Part shown: piece by piece, positions 52,512 through 61,142 of the stretch
Numbering within the stretch: position 1 is the stretch's first letter
How the letters are laid out: the number at the start of each line of letters is the position of its first letter
NCBI GenBank assembly: GCA_025210375.1
Contig: JAOASB010000007.1
Coordinates: 1-64,000 of the forward strand
Source of the DNA: Maledivibacter sp.
GTDB lineage: Bacteria; Bacillota; Clostridia; Peptostreptococcales; Caminicellaceae
DNA length: 64,000 bases
Direction: 5' to 3'
Program-made: the position numbers and the translations under genes
The notes under the pieces: model-generated
What the model saw: only the letters and a program-made list of their open reading frames with translations
Told to the model about the DNA's origin: nothing
Database searches by the model: none

Positions 52512-53048
52512 TTGAATTTTAAAAAGTTTATCATTATACCCATTATAATAGCTACACTTGCATTTACTATACAGATTGTTGACCAACTACTTAGCCCGCT
52601 TATGCCTCCAGCAGGGAATTTTGGCTTTGGATGGATTGCCTTTCAGGCTTGGGCCATGTATTTCCTAGCGGGGTGTGACATCAAGGGAGGAATCAAGACT
52701 TTTCTAGGGTATGGAAGTGGAATAATTGCATCTATTTTAATTATGGAGTTTGGGGCTGCGTTTATGGGTATTGGATTCCTTAGCTTCCCACTAGCTGTAT
52801 TTTTAGTAGTTATCCCAGTTATTTGTTTGGAAAGGATTCCGTGGCTTGACTTTGTGCCAGCTGTTTTCGTTGGATCTGGAGTATTCTTTGGATTTATGTC
52901 CTATATATCAGCTGCAACATATCAAGGAGCGGCCTTTACGGAACTGGTATACTGTGCAATAGGATTATTTTATGGATATATGACGGTAACTCTAAGGGGA
53001 GCATATGAAGCATCGGTTAATAGCGATGAAATTAGTGAAACTAACTAG
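52512..53048 (+). CDS. DUF1097 integral membrane protein
   Basis: The product of about 178 residues has five or six membrane helices with family-type segments GFGWIAFQAWAMYFLAGCD and IGLFYGYMTV. DUF1097 proteins are small inner-membrane proteins of unknown function, often found with sugar or amine catabolism genes. Here it is the only membrane component of the cassette and could move the substrate. TTG at 52512 is preferred because AGAGGTGA lies 5 bases upstream. The GTG at 52503 overlaps the preceding gene. Confidence 0.8.
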   Translation: MNFKKFIIIPIIIATLAFTIQIVDQLLSPLMPPAGNFGFGWIAFQAWAMYFLAGCDIKGGIKTFLGYGSGIIASILIMEFGAAFMGIGFLSFPLAVFLVVIPVICLERIPWLDFVPAVFVGSGVFFGFMSYISAATYQGAAFTELVYCAIGLFYGYMTVTLRGAYEASVNSDEISETN

Positions 53049-53084
53049 GGCAGGTAATGTTTATAAATAAGGGGGAGATTTTTT

Positions 53085-53402
53085 ATGGCTGAATTTATGC
53101 ATGTTGGAGTACCAACAAAAAATAAGCAGTCCAATGAAACCTATTTAGACGATTTGAAGGTATACATAACAGATCCAGAGGAACATGAGCTTAAATTTGA
53201 ATATCTTCGTTATGAAAAGGATTCGCCGCTACCTGAAATTATGCAAAATAATCCTCATGTTGCCTTTAAAGTAGATAGTATAGATGAAATGGCAAAGGAT
53301 GCTGAGATAATTGTTGATCCCTTTGATGCCGACGAAAAAACTAAGATTGCTTTTATTGTTAAGGACGGTGTAATATTTGAATTGATGGAAGAAAAGAAAT
53401 AA
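53085..53402 (+). CDS. VOC/glyoxalase-like small protein
   Basis: The 105-residue protein resembles the vicinal-oxygen-chelate fold: it opens AEFMHVGVPT, has HELKFEYLRYE in the middle and NPHVAFKVDSIDE, and ends IFELME. H6, an E near 46, H64 and the final E could be the metal ligands. It occupies the place that LsrG, an isomerase, has in lsr operons. It may isomerise the phosphorylated intermediate; this is inference. ATG follows AAGGGGGAG. Confidence 0.7.
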   Translation: MAEFMHVGVPTKNKQSNETYLDDLKVYITDPEEHELKFEYLRYEKDSPLPEIMQNNPHVAFKVDSIDEMAKDAEIIVDPFDADEKTKIAFIVKDGVIFELMEEKK

Positions 53403-53431
53403 ATCCCAAACAGCTTAGGGCATATTGAAAC

Positions 53432-53562
53432 AATAAACTAGTCATATTATTCGTACTTTTAATTCCTTTCGTAGTTATTTAATCACTTATATCCAGGAAG
53501 TATGTGGGCAATTGAGGCACAGAAAATAATCAAAATTACTTTGTAACTTAACTTATTTATTT
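53432..53562. repeat. Family 4 MITE-like inverted repeat
   Basis: The left end, AATAAACTAGTCA and CGTACTTTTAATT, is the imperfect inverse of the right end, AAAATAATCAAAATTACTTT and CTTAACTTATTT. It matches the copy at 38867-38999. Confidence 0.62.
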
Positions 53563-53571
53563 TTCTCATAT

Positions 53572-53689
53572 GAGCAAATTGCATAATTACTTCCTACAAA
53601 AAACATCTACTATATATAGTTTAAAAATCTCCAAAGGTATACCACATATATTATGCAATTCTGCCAAATTACAGTTATGGAATTTCCTC
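53572..53689. repeat. Family 1 MITE-like element, short form, with 4-bp target duplication
   Basis: The ends GAGCAAATTGCATAATTAC and AGTTATGGAATTTCCTC are flanked by ATAT on both sides. Confidence 0.85.
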
Positions 53690-53697
53690 ATATGTCT

Positions 53698-53731
53698 AAA
53701 AGCCAGCTTTCATTTCAGAAAAGCTGGCTTT
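53698..53731 (-). terminator. Terminator-like hairpin of the minus-strand pair
   Basis: AAAGCCAGCTTT and AAAGCTGGCTTT form a 12-bp stem just beyond the family 1 copy. The minus-strand tail has only a short T tract (TTTTAG). Confidence 0.55.
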
Positions 53732-53819
53732 AAACTGTTCATAACCCATTTTAAATACCCCATACCTGTACAATAGAACTTTCAACCAATAGTGTATCCC
53801 CAGAGATATGCATTCCCTA

Positions 53820-54164
53820 TTAGTTCTTATATCTAATCAAGGTAACTTCTATTTCGTCATCGTTATAGTCGATCTTTGCTTCATCGGTCATCATGCCTAC
53901 TAAAGTGAGTTCTGTATCAACATCAGAGTCTCCTGCTAATTCCCAGAAATATTCCTCCATTTCCTCTTGTTTAGCACATTTTAAATATTTAATTAACTTA
54001 TCAAATTTTCTTTGATCCTTAGATGAATAATTACATTTTAGGGATATTTTATAGCATTCCTTTTCATCCTTTAGGTTAATATTAATGTCAGTTGCTCCCA
54101 TGGAAAAAAAATAGGTAATTAATTCATCTACTATTTTTGCAATTCTTTTTTTATCATGCTTCAC
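53820..54164 (-). CDS. Small acidic cytosolic protein partnered with DUF1576
   Basis: I do not recognise a named family for this 114-residue acidic protein. It has an amphipathic N-terminal helix (ELITYFFSMGATDININLK in part), a central helical segment and two short strands at the end. Its GTG start shares one base with the TAG of the membrane protein gene, so translation is tightly coupled. It may be the cytosolic subunit or regulator of that membrane protein. Confidence 0.72.
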   Translation of the reverse strand: MKHDKKRIAKIVDELITYFFSMGATDININLKDEKECYKISLKCNYSSKDQRKFDKLIKYLKCAKQEEMEEYFWELAGDSDVDTELTLVGMMTDEAKIDYNDDEIEVTLIRYKN

Positions 54165-55438
54165 TAGAAATCATCCTTTCTAAAAGCTTGAATTATAGGT
54201 ACTAAAATTGCAGCAACAATACCCGCAGCGAATCCGTTATTATAAAGATTTAATCCACCGTGCAATACTCCCACATTAAGTACAACAGACGAATGTATAA
54301 AGGCTGCAATTACACCGTATTGCCATCCAAATTCTCCTGCAATTGGAGCTAAAGCTGTTCCGAATAATGCTGCTAATAATATTGCAGGATCATTTATATT
54401 CCATACCTTTGTCAAAGATCCTAGGAATACACCTAAAAATATGGGAAGTATGTTTTTAGGATGCTTACCAAAGGCACCAAAGCCTACTACTGTAAAAATA
54501 CCTCCAATTGTAGGGCCATTTAAATCGCCATTCACTAAAAGGATATAGGATGTTGCAATAAAGCCATTTATGCCCATGTTGATAAGTGTTGGAGCAAAGC
54601 CTTCCAATAAAACAAAATCCGCTACAAGTCTACCGGAATAACCAGTTATGCTTGTTATTTTAGCAAACGACCTTTCATTTAGACAATACCCTAAAATTAT
54701 CATTGAAGAAAACATCAAAAATAAATATATGCTCAGTAATGTATTGTTACCAGTACTCCATATAAATCTTGGATTTGGTAAAAAACCATAGGATTTAAAA
54801 ATCGACACAAAAACTGTTCCTATCATCCCCGAAGCGAATCCTATGTTATACAGATTAAAGCCTTGGTGAACTCTTAGCAAATAAGTAGAAAGTGGTGGAA
54901 GAATAAAACCTATGATTATTCCTGTAGCTGCACCTAATGGAATACTAATAATCTTATTTAAGCTAGTACTAAACATTATTTCAGTGACCATCGGAGCCAT
55001 GGCTGTACCAAATAAAGCTATATAAATATATTTGGAAAACTTATTTTTTTGTATCTTTGCGTATAAGTATACTCCTATAACAATAAACCATACATTCAAA
55101 AGATTTTTTCCAAAAAGACCAAAACCGGCAATCAAAAATAAAGAGGCGATAGAAGCACCATTAATATTTAATTTTAGCCTATAAAGTATAAAAAGAAACA
55201 ATAGGGTCAAAAGGCCGCCGTTGATAAAAGCTGCTCCTATCCCCCCGACACCTATATAGTCAGTAATAAGAGTATCGGGTTGGGTGAGAATTTTATATAA
55301 CCCGTTTAGTATTTCTTTAGGATTATCTGATAATAGCCCAAATATAATTAAAGAAAGGGCATAGGCGGCAATTATTAGATACTTCATATTATGTTTAGCT
55401 ATATTTTCTGCTCCGGAATCTTTCTTAAATGATACCAT
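54164..55438 (-). CDS. DUF1576 polytopic membrane protein
   Basis: The 424-residue protein has about 12 helices built as an internal repeat. Each half ends with a similar loop and helix: HQGFNLYNIGFASGMIGTV near 215-235 and HGGLNLYNNGFAAGIVAAI near 395-415. Each half also carries a FGLFGKN or FGAFGKHP segment. Such repeats are usual in secondary transporters. DUF1576 itself has no known substrate. ATG follows AAGGAGG. A family 2 element lies just upstream. Confidence 0.82.
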   Translation of the reverse strand: MVSFKKDSGAENIAKHNMKYLIIAAYALSLIIFGLLSDNPKEILNGLYKILTQPDTLITDYIGVGGIGAAFINGGLLTLLFLFILYRLKLNINGASIASLFLIAGFGLFGKNLLNVWFIVIGVYLYAKIQKNKFSKYIYIALFGTAMAPMVTEIMFSTSLNKIISIPLGAATGIIIGFILPPLSTYLLRVHQGFNLYNIGFASGMIGTVFVSIFKSYGFLPNPRFIWSTGNNTLLSIYLFLMFSSMIILGYCLNERSFAKITSITGYSGRLVADFVLLEGFAPTLINMGINGFIATSYILLVNGDLNGPTIGGIFTVVGFGAFGKHPKNILPIFLGVFLGSLTKVWNINDPAILLAALFGTALAPIAGEFGWQYGVIAAFIHSSVVLNVGVLHGGLNLYNNGFAAGIVAAILVPIIQAFRKDDF

Positions 55439-55467
55439 ATAAAACCTCCTTCTGAATTAATTTCTGA

Positions 55468-55570
55468 TATAGAGATTTCAGTTACGACCTTAATTTATAC
55501 ATATTAAAAATCCTGGAAGCATACTATGTTTCCATATTTATACATTAAGATTTAGCTTAAACTCTCTATA
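55468..55570. repeat. Family 2 palindromic element
   Basis: It begins TATAGAGATTTCAG, has GGAAGCATACTATGTTTCC in the centre and ends TTAAACTCTCTATA. The remainder of the gap to 55792 shows no other feature. Confidence 0.75.
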
Positions 55571-55792
55571 CCTAAAGTCTATTTAATTTTAGTATAAACA
55601 TTCAATAAATGCCAAAGGAAAATGAAGGAATGTGTAGAAGTGCCTATAAATAGATACAGGTGATTGACTTCAATTTTTTTATATTATACCCACTCTTTAT
55701 TTATTATCTTCAATTATTTGAAATATTTATTTAGATTTAATATAATTGATGTGGTTGCAAAAACCAATAAATTGAAAAGAGGTTAGTATATT

Positions 55793-56143
55793 ATGGAAAT
55801 AAAGAGATTTGAAGGTACAGGGAGAATGAGCCGTGCAGTAGTACACAATGGAACAATTTATTTATGTGGGCAGACCTGTGGGGAGAAGGATAAGGATATC
55901 AAGGAACAAACTAAGGTTGTCCTTAAAAAAATTGAAGATTTACTTGATAAATATGGATCTGACAAAAGACATATTCTTTCAACAACAATTTATATAAAAG
56001 ATATGTCCTTATTTCAAGATATGAATGAAGTTTGGGATGCTTGGGTTGAAAATGGATTTGAACCAGCTAGAGCCTGTGTTGAAGCAAAAATGGCTAGGGA
56101 AGAAATTTTAGTTGAAATGTCTGTTGTAGCAGCGGTTAAATAA
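55793..56143 (+). CDS. RidA/YjgF-family protein (enamine/imine deaminase-like)
   Basis: The 116-residue protein has the family strands VVHNGTIYLCGQTCG and ILSTTIYIKD, and the active-site Arg in PARACVEAKMA (about 94). RidA hydrolyses reactive enamines released by PLP enzymes, and some relatives have other ligands. ATG follows AAAGAGG. It is 16 bp before the metallo-beta-lactamase-fold gene, so they form an operon. Confidence 0.88.
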   Translation: MEIKRFEGTGRMSRAVVHNGTIYLCGQTCGEKDKDIKEQTKVVLKKIEDLLDKYGSDKRHILSTTIYIKDMSLFQDMNEVWDAWVENGFEPARACVEAKMAREEILVEMSVVAAVK

Positions 56144-56159
56144 TGATTTGGGGGAGAAA

Positions 56160-57137
56160 ATGATTAAAAAAATTTATCATAACATTTATAGTAATGAAAT
56201 ACCCCTTCCAAACAATCCTCTAAGGGCTATTAATAGTTATATAATATTGTCGGAGGATAGAAATTTGATTATTGATACGGGGTTTAATAGAGACGAATGT
56301 AGAGAAGCTTTATTTAATGGGATTAAGGAACTGGACATTGATTTAAATAAAACCGATCTCCTTGTTACACATTTACATTCAGACCACTCTGGTCTTGCGG
56401 CCGCCTTAAATAAAGAAGGTGTTAAAATATATGCTGGAAAGATAGACGGTGGTATGATTAATAGGATGACTGAGGTAGAATATTGGGAAAAATTTAAGGC
56501 ATATGGAGAAATGTTTGGTCTTATGAAGGACAATATGACCTTTGATGATCATCCCGGTTATAGGTACTGTCCTAAAGAACCCATTGAATTTACTCCCTTA
56601 GAAGAAGGAGATACAATACATATTGGAGAATATTCCTTTGAGATAATTGATATACCAGGCCATACTCCAGGACATATTGGGCGTTATGAGAAAAAACATA
56701 AAATATTTTTCTGTGGTGACCATATTTTAAATAAAATAACTCCCAATATTGCATTTTGGGGCTTTCAATATGGTGATATATTATCCGTATATTTTGACAG
56801 CTTAAGAAAAGTATATGAGTATGATATAGACCACCTTTTTTCAGCCCATAGAAGTATTGTTGAAGACCATAAAAAGAGAATTGACGAGCTTCTTGAGCAT
56901 CATGAAAAACGTCTCGATGAGATTATAGAAATTATTAAAGATGATAAAAAGACAGTTAGAGATATTGCGGCGGATATGCATTGGGATCTAAGATATGACT
57001 GCTGGGAGGACTTCCCTAATCCCCAAAAATGGTTTGCATCGGGAGAAGCCATGTCCCATTTAGAGCATTTGGTTGCTATAGGTAGGGCAAAAAGAACAGA
57101 AGAAAAGGGCATTCTATACTATTGCTTTAATAAGTAA
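56160..57137 (+). CDS. Metallo-beta-lactamase-fold hydrolase
   Basis: The 325-residue protein has THLHSDHSG (about 69-77, the HxHxDH zinc motif), IPGHTPGHIG, FCGDHI and FSAHRS. A C-terminal winged-helix-like region (about 250-325) resembles the LACTB2-type tail. It hydrolyses a thioester, lactone or phosphodiester not readable from sequence. ATG at 56160 follows GGGGGAG; an in-frame TTG four codons earlier overlaps that ribosome site. Confidence 0.88.
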   Translation: MIKKIYHNIYSNEIPLPNNPLRAINSYIILSEDRNLIIDTGFNRDECREALFNGIKELDIDLNKTDLLVTHLHSDHSGLAAALNKEGVKIYAGKIDGGMINRMTEVEYWEKFKAYGEMFGLMKDNMTFDDHPGYRYCPKEPIEFTPLEEGDTIHIGEYSFEIIDIPGHTPGHIGRYEKKHKIFFCGDHILNKITPNIAFWGFQYGDILSVYFDSLRKVYEYDIDHLFSAHRSIVEDHKKRIDELLEHHEKRLDEIIEIIKDDKKTVRDIAADMHWDLRYDCWEDFPNPQKWFASGEAMSHLEHLVAIGRAKRTEEKGILYYCFNK

Positions 57138-57139
57138 GT

Positions 57140-57177
57140 AAAAGCGTAACAAGATATATTCTTTGTTACGCTTTTAT
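57140..57177 (+). terminator. Rho-independent terminator
   Basis: AAAAGCGTAACAAAG-like left arm pairs with CTTTGTTACGCTTTT (57161-57175), then ATTATG. Confidence 0.85.
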
Positions 57178-57218
57178 TATGATTTTATGCGGTAATATTT
57201 GGTAATTGGTAATTTCTA

Positions 57219-57247
57219 TTGACGTGATAAACGTTATCAACTATACT
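57219..57247 (+). promoter_or_regulatory. Iron-transport promoter with overlapping Fur-box-like palindrome
   Basis: TTGACG (57219-57224) and TATACT (57242-57247) are 17 bp apart. The spacer is filled by the perfect palindrome TGATAAACGTTATCA (57225-57239), a 7-1-7 site two bases off the classic Fur consensus. Related half-sites follow (GTTATCAA, GATAACAAATATC). Iron repression through Fur or a similar protein is inferred. Confidence 0.7.
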
Positions 57248-57323
57248 GACGATAGTGAAAGTCGTTATCAATTTGCCGGTGATTTAATTCGATAACAAAT
57301 ATCATCTAAGGAGGCTGCATAAT

Positions 57324-58412
57324 ATGAAAAGCAAGTTAATGAAAATTTCTTTAAGTTTAATGTTGGTTTTATCTTTGGTGATTCTTGCAGGATGTCAGAC
57401 ATCTCAAGATACTCAAGAGAAAATACAAGAAGTAAAGGAAAATCAAGCAGAGGCCAAAGCTCAAATTGTAAATCTTTATACTGATAGACATTACGATACT
57501 GATGAAGAGTTATATAAAATGTTTACAGAGGAAACTGGTATAAAAGTGAATGTAGTAAAGGGTAAATCAGATGAGTTGATTGAAAGACTGGCAAGAGAAG
57601 CTGCAGATACTGAGGCAGACCTTTTAATAGCCGCCGATGCAGGTAGACTATTTAGAGCAAAAGAAAAAGAACTATTGCAGTCTGTAGGAAATGAAACTTT
57701 ATTAAATAATATACCTGAGAATTTAAGAGATGAAGATAATCAGTGGTTCGGACTTACTGTAAGGGGAAGAGTTATAGTATATTCAAAGGATAGAGTTGAC
57801 CCATCTGAGCTTTCAACCTATGAGGATCTAACAAGTAACAAGTGGAAAGGAAAAATATTAGTAAGAGCATCATCTAATATATACAATCAATCGCTTTTGG
57901 CATCCTTAATAGCTATAGATGGAGAAGAAAAGGCTAAAGAATGGGCAAAGGGATTAGTTGAGAACATGGCTAGAGATCCAGAGGGTAACGATAGAGCGCA
58001 AGCAAAAGCTGTTGTTGCAGGTGAAGGTGATTTAGCAATAATGAACACATATTATATAGGAAAAATGCTTAATTCATCGGACGCTGAGGAAGTGAAGGTA
58101 GCTGAAAAGGTAGGAGTATTTTTCCCAAATCAAGACACTACTGGAACACATATAAATGTAAGTGGTATAGGACTTACAAGGCATGCTAAGAATAGTGAAA
58201 ATGCACTTAGACTAATGGAATTCTTATCAAGTGAAAAAGCTCAAAAGCAATTTGCAGAGGCTAATTATGAATATCCCGTAAATACAAAAGTTGAGCCATC
58301 TGAATTACTCAAGTCTTGGGGAGAGTTTAAGACACAAGATATTAACTTATCTAAACTAGGTGAATTCAATAAAAGAGCAGTTGAAATATTTAATGAAATT
58401 GGTTGGAAATAG
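57324..58412 (+). CDS. Ferric iron ABC transporter substrate-binding lipoprotein (FutA/FbpA-like)
   Basis: The 362-residue lipoprotein (signal peptide with lipobox ILAGC, C24) binds Fe3+ outside the membrane. The family start NLYTDRHYDTDEELYKMF, ADLLIAADAGRL, TYYIGKML with a Tyr pair and the FFPNQDTTGTHINVSG segment match FutA-type binders that use Tyr side chains. ATG follows AAGGAGG. A Fur-like box precedes it, and a stem-loop separates it from the permease gene. Confidence 0.9.
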   Translation: MKSKLMKISLSLMLVLSLVILAGCQTSQDTQEKIQEVKENQAEAKAQIVNLYTDRHYDTDEELYKMFTEETGIKVNVVKGKSDELIERLAREAADTEADLLIAADAGRLFRAKEKELLQSVGNETLLNNIPENLRDEDNQWFGLTVRGRVIVYSKDRVDPSELSTYEDLTSNKWKGKILVRASSNIYNQSLLASLIAIDGEEKAKEWAKGLVENMARDPEGNDRAQAKAVVAGEGDLAIMNTYYIGKMLNSSDAEEVKVAEKVGVFFPNQDTTGTHINVSGIGLTRHAKNSENALRLMEFLSSEKAQKQFAEANYEYPVNTKVEPSELLKSWGEFKTQDINLSKLGEFNKRAVEIFNEIGWK

Positions 58413-58417
58413 TTTAT

Positions 58418-58445
58418 AAATAGCAGCCTTAGGTGGCTGCTATTT
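58418..58445 (+). terminator. Intra-operon stem-loop between binding protein and permease genes
   Basis: AAATAGCAGCC pairs perfectly with GGCTGCTATTT around a 5-base loop. There is no long T run. It probably raises the ratio of binding protein to permease by partial termination or mRNA protection. Confidence 0.6.
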
Positions 58446-58487
58446 AGCAGTGCCTTCAAACTTTTTGAAGTGAATGAGGTGTAAAAG

Positions 58488-60131
58488 TTGATCAGGACGA
58501 AATATATAAAGCATAGTATAAATATTTGGTCTATTTTAAGTTTCATATTTATATGCTTGATTATATTACCCAATATAAATATACTGTTAAATTTACTGAA
58601 TAAGCCTAATGAAAATTGGGCTCATATAAAAACTTATCTTTTAAAGGATTATGTGATAAATTCCATTATATTAGTTGTTTTTACAGGAATATTTACTACT
58701 ATTATTGGGACGGGTTTGTCATGGATAATTTCAGCCTATGATTTTCCTGGAAGAAGATTTTTAAGATGGGGTCTAGTATTACCTTTAGCAATACCACCAT
58801 ATATAGCTGCTTACACATATAATGGGATATTAGATTATACTGGAGTTATACAAACAACGCTGAGAAATGAGTTCGGTATTAAGCTAAGTCAAAAATATTT
58901 TGATATTATGTCTATGGAAGGCAGTATATTTATATTTACAATGCTCCTATTTCCATATGTATATATTATTACAAAATCTTTTTTAGAAAAACAGTCTGCT
59001 GCGTTAATAGAGAATGCTAGACTCCTAGGAAGAAGTCAACTTGAGATATTCTTACATGTTGTATTGCCCATATCTAGATCTGCTATTATCGGTGGAGTTA
59101 GTTTGGTAATACTAGAAGTATTAAATGATTATGGAGTTGTAAAATATTTCGGAATTACTACCTTTAGTACAGCCATATTTAAAACATGGTTTGGAATGGG
59201 AGATGTAGATTCTGCTATTAGATTATCAGCTATTCTATTATCTATGGTTTTTACAATTTTGATAATAGAAAAACTGATGAGAGGAAGAAAAAAATATAGC
59301 TTTACTAATACAAAATTTAGACCGATTGTGAGAAAAAAACTAGAAGGAACAAAGGGAATATTGGCATTTCTATTTTGTTTTACAGTTTTTAGTTTAGGAT
59401 TCTTAATTCCCACATTACAACTAACTGATTGGAGTATAATGACATATAAGAAGATACTAGATATAGAGTTTTGGAGTTTTACATTTAGTTCAATTTCTGT
59501 AGCATTATTATCTGCTATTCTAATTACTATAATAGGAACTATAATTGCCAATTATTGTAGAATGAACGATAACTTCCTTTCTAAAATTTACTCTAGAAGT
59601 ACTACCGTTGGCTATTCTATACCCGGTGCAGTAATAGCAATAGCTGTCATAGTATTTTTTATAGCCTTGGATAATAAATTTTTTTGGCTATATAGGCTAA
59701 TGGATAAGGGATCGGGGAAGCTTGTATTGAGTACAAGTATTACAATGCTTATTTTTGCCTATATTATAAGATTTCTAGCCATAGGATTTAATTCAATAGA
59801 ATCAGGATTTGAAAAGGTTGGAAGGAAATTTTCAGAGGCATCTAGAACGCTGGGGATGGGTATGACAGAAACTTTTTTAAAGGTTGATTTTAAGATGATA
59901 AAGCCTGCTATATTAAGTGGATTTATTTTAGTTTTTGTAGATATATTAAAGGAACTTCCTTTGACTTTGATTTTAAGACCCTTTAACTTCAATACATTAG
60001 CAACTAAATCCTTCGAATATGCTAATGATGAAATGATTCATGAAGCTTCAGTTTCTTCACTTCTTATTATAATTGTAAGTATTATTTCTATATATATATT
60101 TAATAAGGCTTCGGATAAGGAGGCATCCTAA
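58488..60131 (+). CDS. Ferric iron ABC transporter permease (FbpB-like, fused halves)
   Basis: The 547-residue membrane protein has two copies of the ABC permease core, about six helices each. The EAA-type loops read ENARLLGRSQLEIFLHVVLP (about 178-197) and EASRTLGMGMTETFLKVDF (about 450). Such double permeases are typical of the FbpB/ThiP iron and thiamine group. It starts at TTG after GAGGTG. It overlaps the ATPase gene by one base. Confidence 0.9.
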   Translation: MIRTKYIKHSINIWSILSFIFICLIILPNINILLNLLNKPNENWAHIKTYLLKDYVINSIILVVFTGIFTTIIGTGLSWIISAYDFPGRRFLRWGLVLPLAIPPYIAAYTYNGILDYTGVIQTTLRNEFGIKLSQKYFDIMSMEGSIFIFTMLLFPYVYIITKSFLEKQSAALIENARLLGRSQLEIFLHVVLPISRSAIIGGVSLVILEVLNDYGVVKYFGITTFSTAIFKTWFGMGDVDSAIRLSAILLSMVFTILIIEKLMRGRKKYSFTNTKFRPIVRKKLEGTKGILAFLFCFTVFSLGFLIPTLQLTDWSIMTYKKILDIEFWSFTFSSISVALLSAILITIIGTIIANYCRMNDNFLSKIYSRSTTVGYSIPGAVIAIAVIVFFIALDNKFFWLYRLMDKGSGKLVLSTSITMLIFAYIIRFLAIGFNSIESGFEKVGRKFSEASRTLGMGMTETFLKVDFKMIKPAILSGFILVFVDILKELPLTLILRPFNFNTLATKSFEYANDEMIHEASVSSLLIIIVSIISIYIFNKASDKEAS

Positions 60132-60805
60132 TGTATGTTGAGATAAAAGAATTAAATTTCAAATATAAAAATGCTAAGGAAAAAACCTTAAAGGATTTTA
60201 CCGTGAATATAGAAAAAGGAGAAGTAGTCTCTATTTTAGGTGAAAGTGGAAGTGGGAAGAGTACTGTCCTAAGGTTGATATCAGGACTTGAAGTTCCAAG
60301 CAGTGGTACAATTAAAATAAATGGTAGGGTTATAATAGATGATAAAGAATTTATTCCTCCTGAGAAAAGAGGTGTAGGTATGGTTTTTCAGGATTATGCG
60401 TTATTCCCTCATATGACCGTTAAGCAAAATATACAATTTGGACTTAAAGGTATGAATAAAAAAGAGAAAGACAATAGATCAGATGAAGTTTTAGGCTTAG
60501 TAAATTTAAAAGGATTTGAAAAAAGATACCCCTATGAATTAAGTGGAGGTCAACAGCAAAGGGTGGCATTAGCAAGAGCTTTAGCACCTAAACCTTCTAT
60601 ACTGCTTTTGGATGAACCCTTTAGCAACCTAGATGCAGATTTGCAAATAAAAATTAGAAGAGAGCTTAAAAAAATAATTAAGCAGGCAAGCATAACATCG
60701 ATTTTTGTTACACATGACAAGGAAGATTCGAAGGCTATTGCTGATAAAATAGTAATTTTAAAAGAAGGAAAAATAGTTAGAATAGGAGAAGTAGATATAT
60801 TATAA
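60131..60805 (+). CDS. Ferric iron ABC transporter ATPase, short form
   Basis: The 224-residue ATPase has Walker A GESGSGKST (about 35-43), the Q-loop MVFQDYALFPHM, signature LSGGQQQRVALARAL and Walker B ILLLDEPFSNLD, then the H-loop VTHD. It ends right after the core and lacks the C-terminal regulatory domain of FbpC. The TAATG overlap with the permease stop shows coupling. Confidence 0.92.
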   Translation: MYVEIKELNFKYKNAKEKTLKDFTVNIEKGEVVSILGESGSGKSTVLRLISGLEVPSSGTIKINGRVIIDDKEFIPPEKRGVGMVFQDYALFPHMTVKQNIQFGLKGMNKKEKDNRSDEVLGLVNLKGFEKRYPYELSGGQQQRVALARALAPKPSILLLDEPFSNLDADLQIKIRRELKKIIKQASITSIFVTHDKEDSKAIADKIVILKEGKIVRIGEVDIL

Positions 60806-60906
60806 TGTTGTTAATTTGAACAAGAAACTATAAAAAATATTGTGATTGTTAAATGGATATGATATATTATATATTGATAAGCTAAAAGGGAGTAACTGTG
60901 TAAATA

Positions 60907-61011
60907 TATAGAGTTCATATAGCAAAACTTAATTTATATATATCAAAATACTCGATGCTGTGGGAGTTTTTAATGTGAATAAATTAATAGTTTTACTTGA
61001 ATCTCTGTGTA
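60907..61011. repeat. Family 2 palindromic element inside the manganese riboswitch
   Basis: It begins TATAGAGTTCATATAGC, has TCAAAATACTCGATG near the centre and ends TTACTTGAATCTCTGTGTA. Being self-complementary, its transcript would form one long helix in the arm between P1 and the GTCAACATACT loop. Confidence 0.72.
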
Positions 61012-61105
61012 TGCACGAATAAAGTCAACATACTGGTGAAAAAACCTGGCTTTATTCACTTTAGAGAATCTAATGGAGTGAGACTTTTAGCTTAGTAAAG
61101 TTATC

Positions 61106-61142
61106 TGAGAAATTACTTAAATGTATTATGTAATTTCCTCAT
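61106..61142. repeat. Miniature family 1 remnant in the riboswitch terminator loop
   Basis: TGAGAAATTACTTAA and TTATGTAATTTCCTCA are the two family 1 ends with almost no interior. They form the apex of the terminator stem. Confidence 0.5.
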
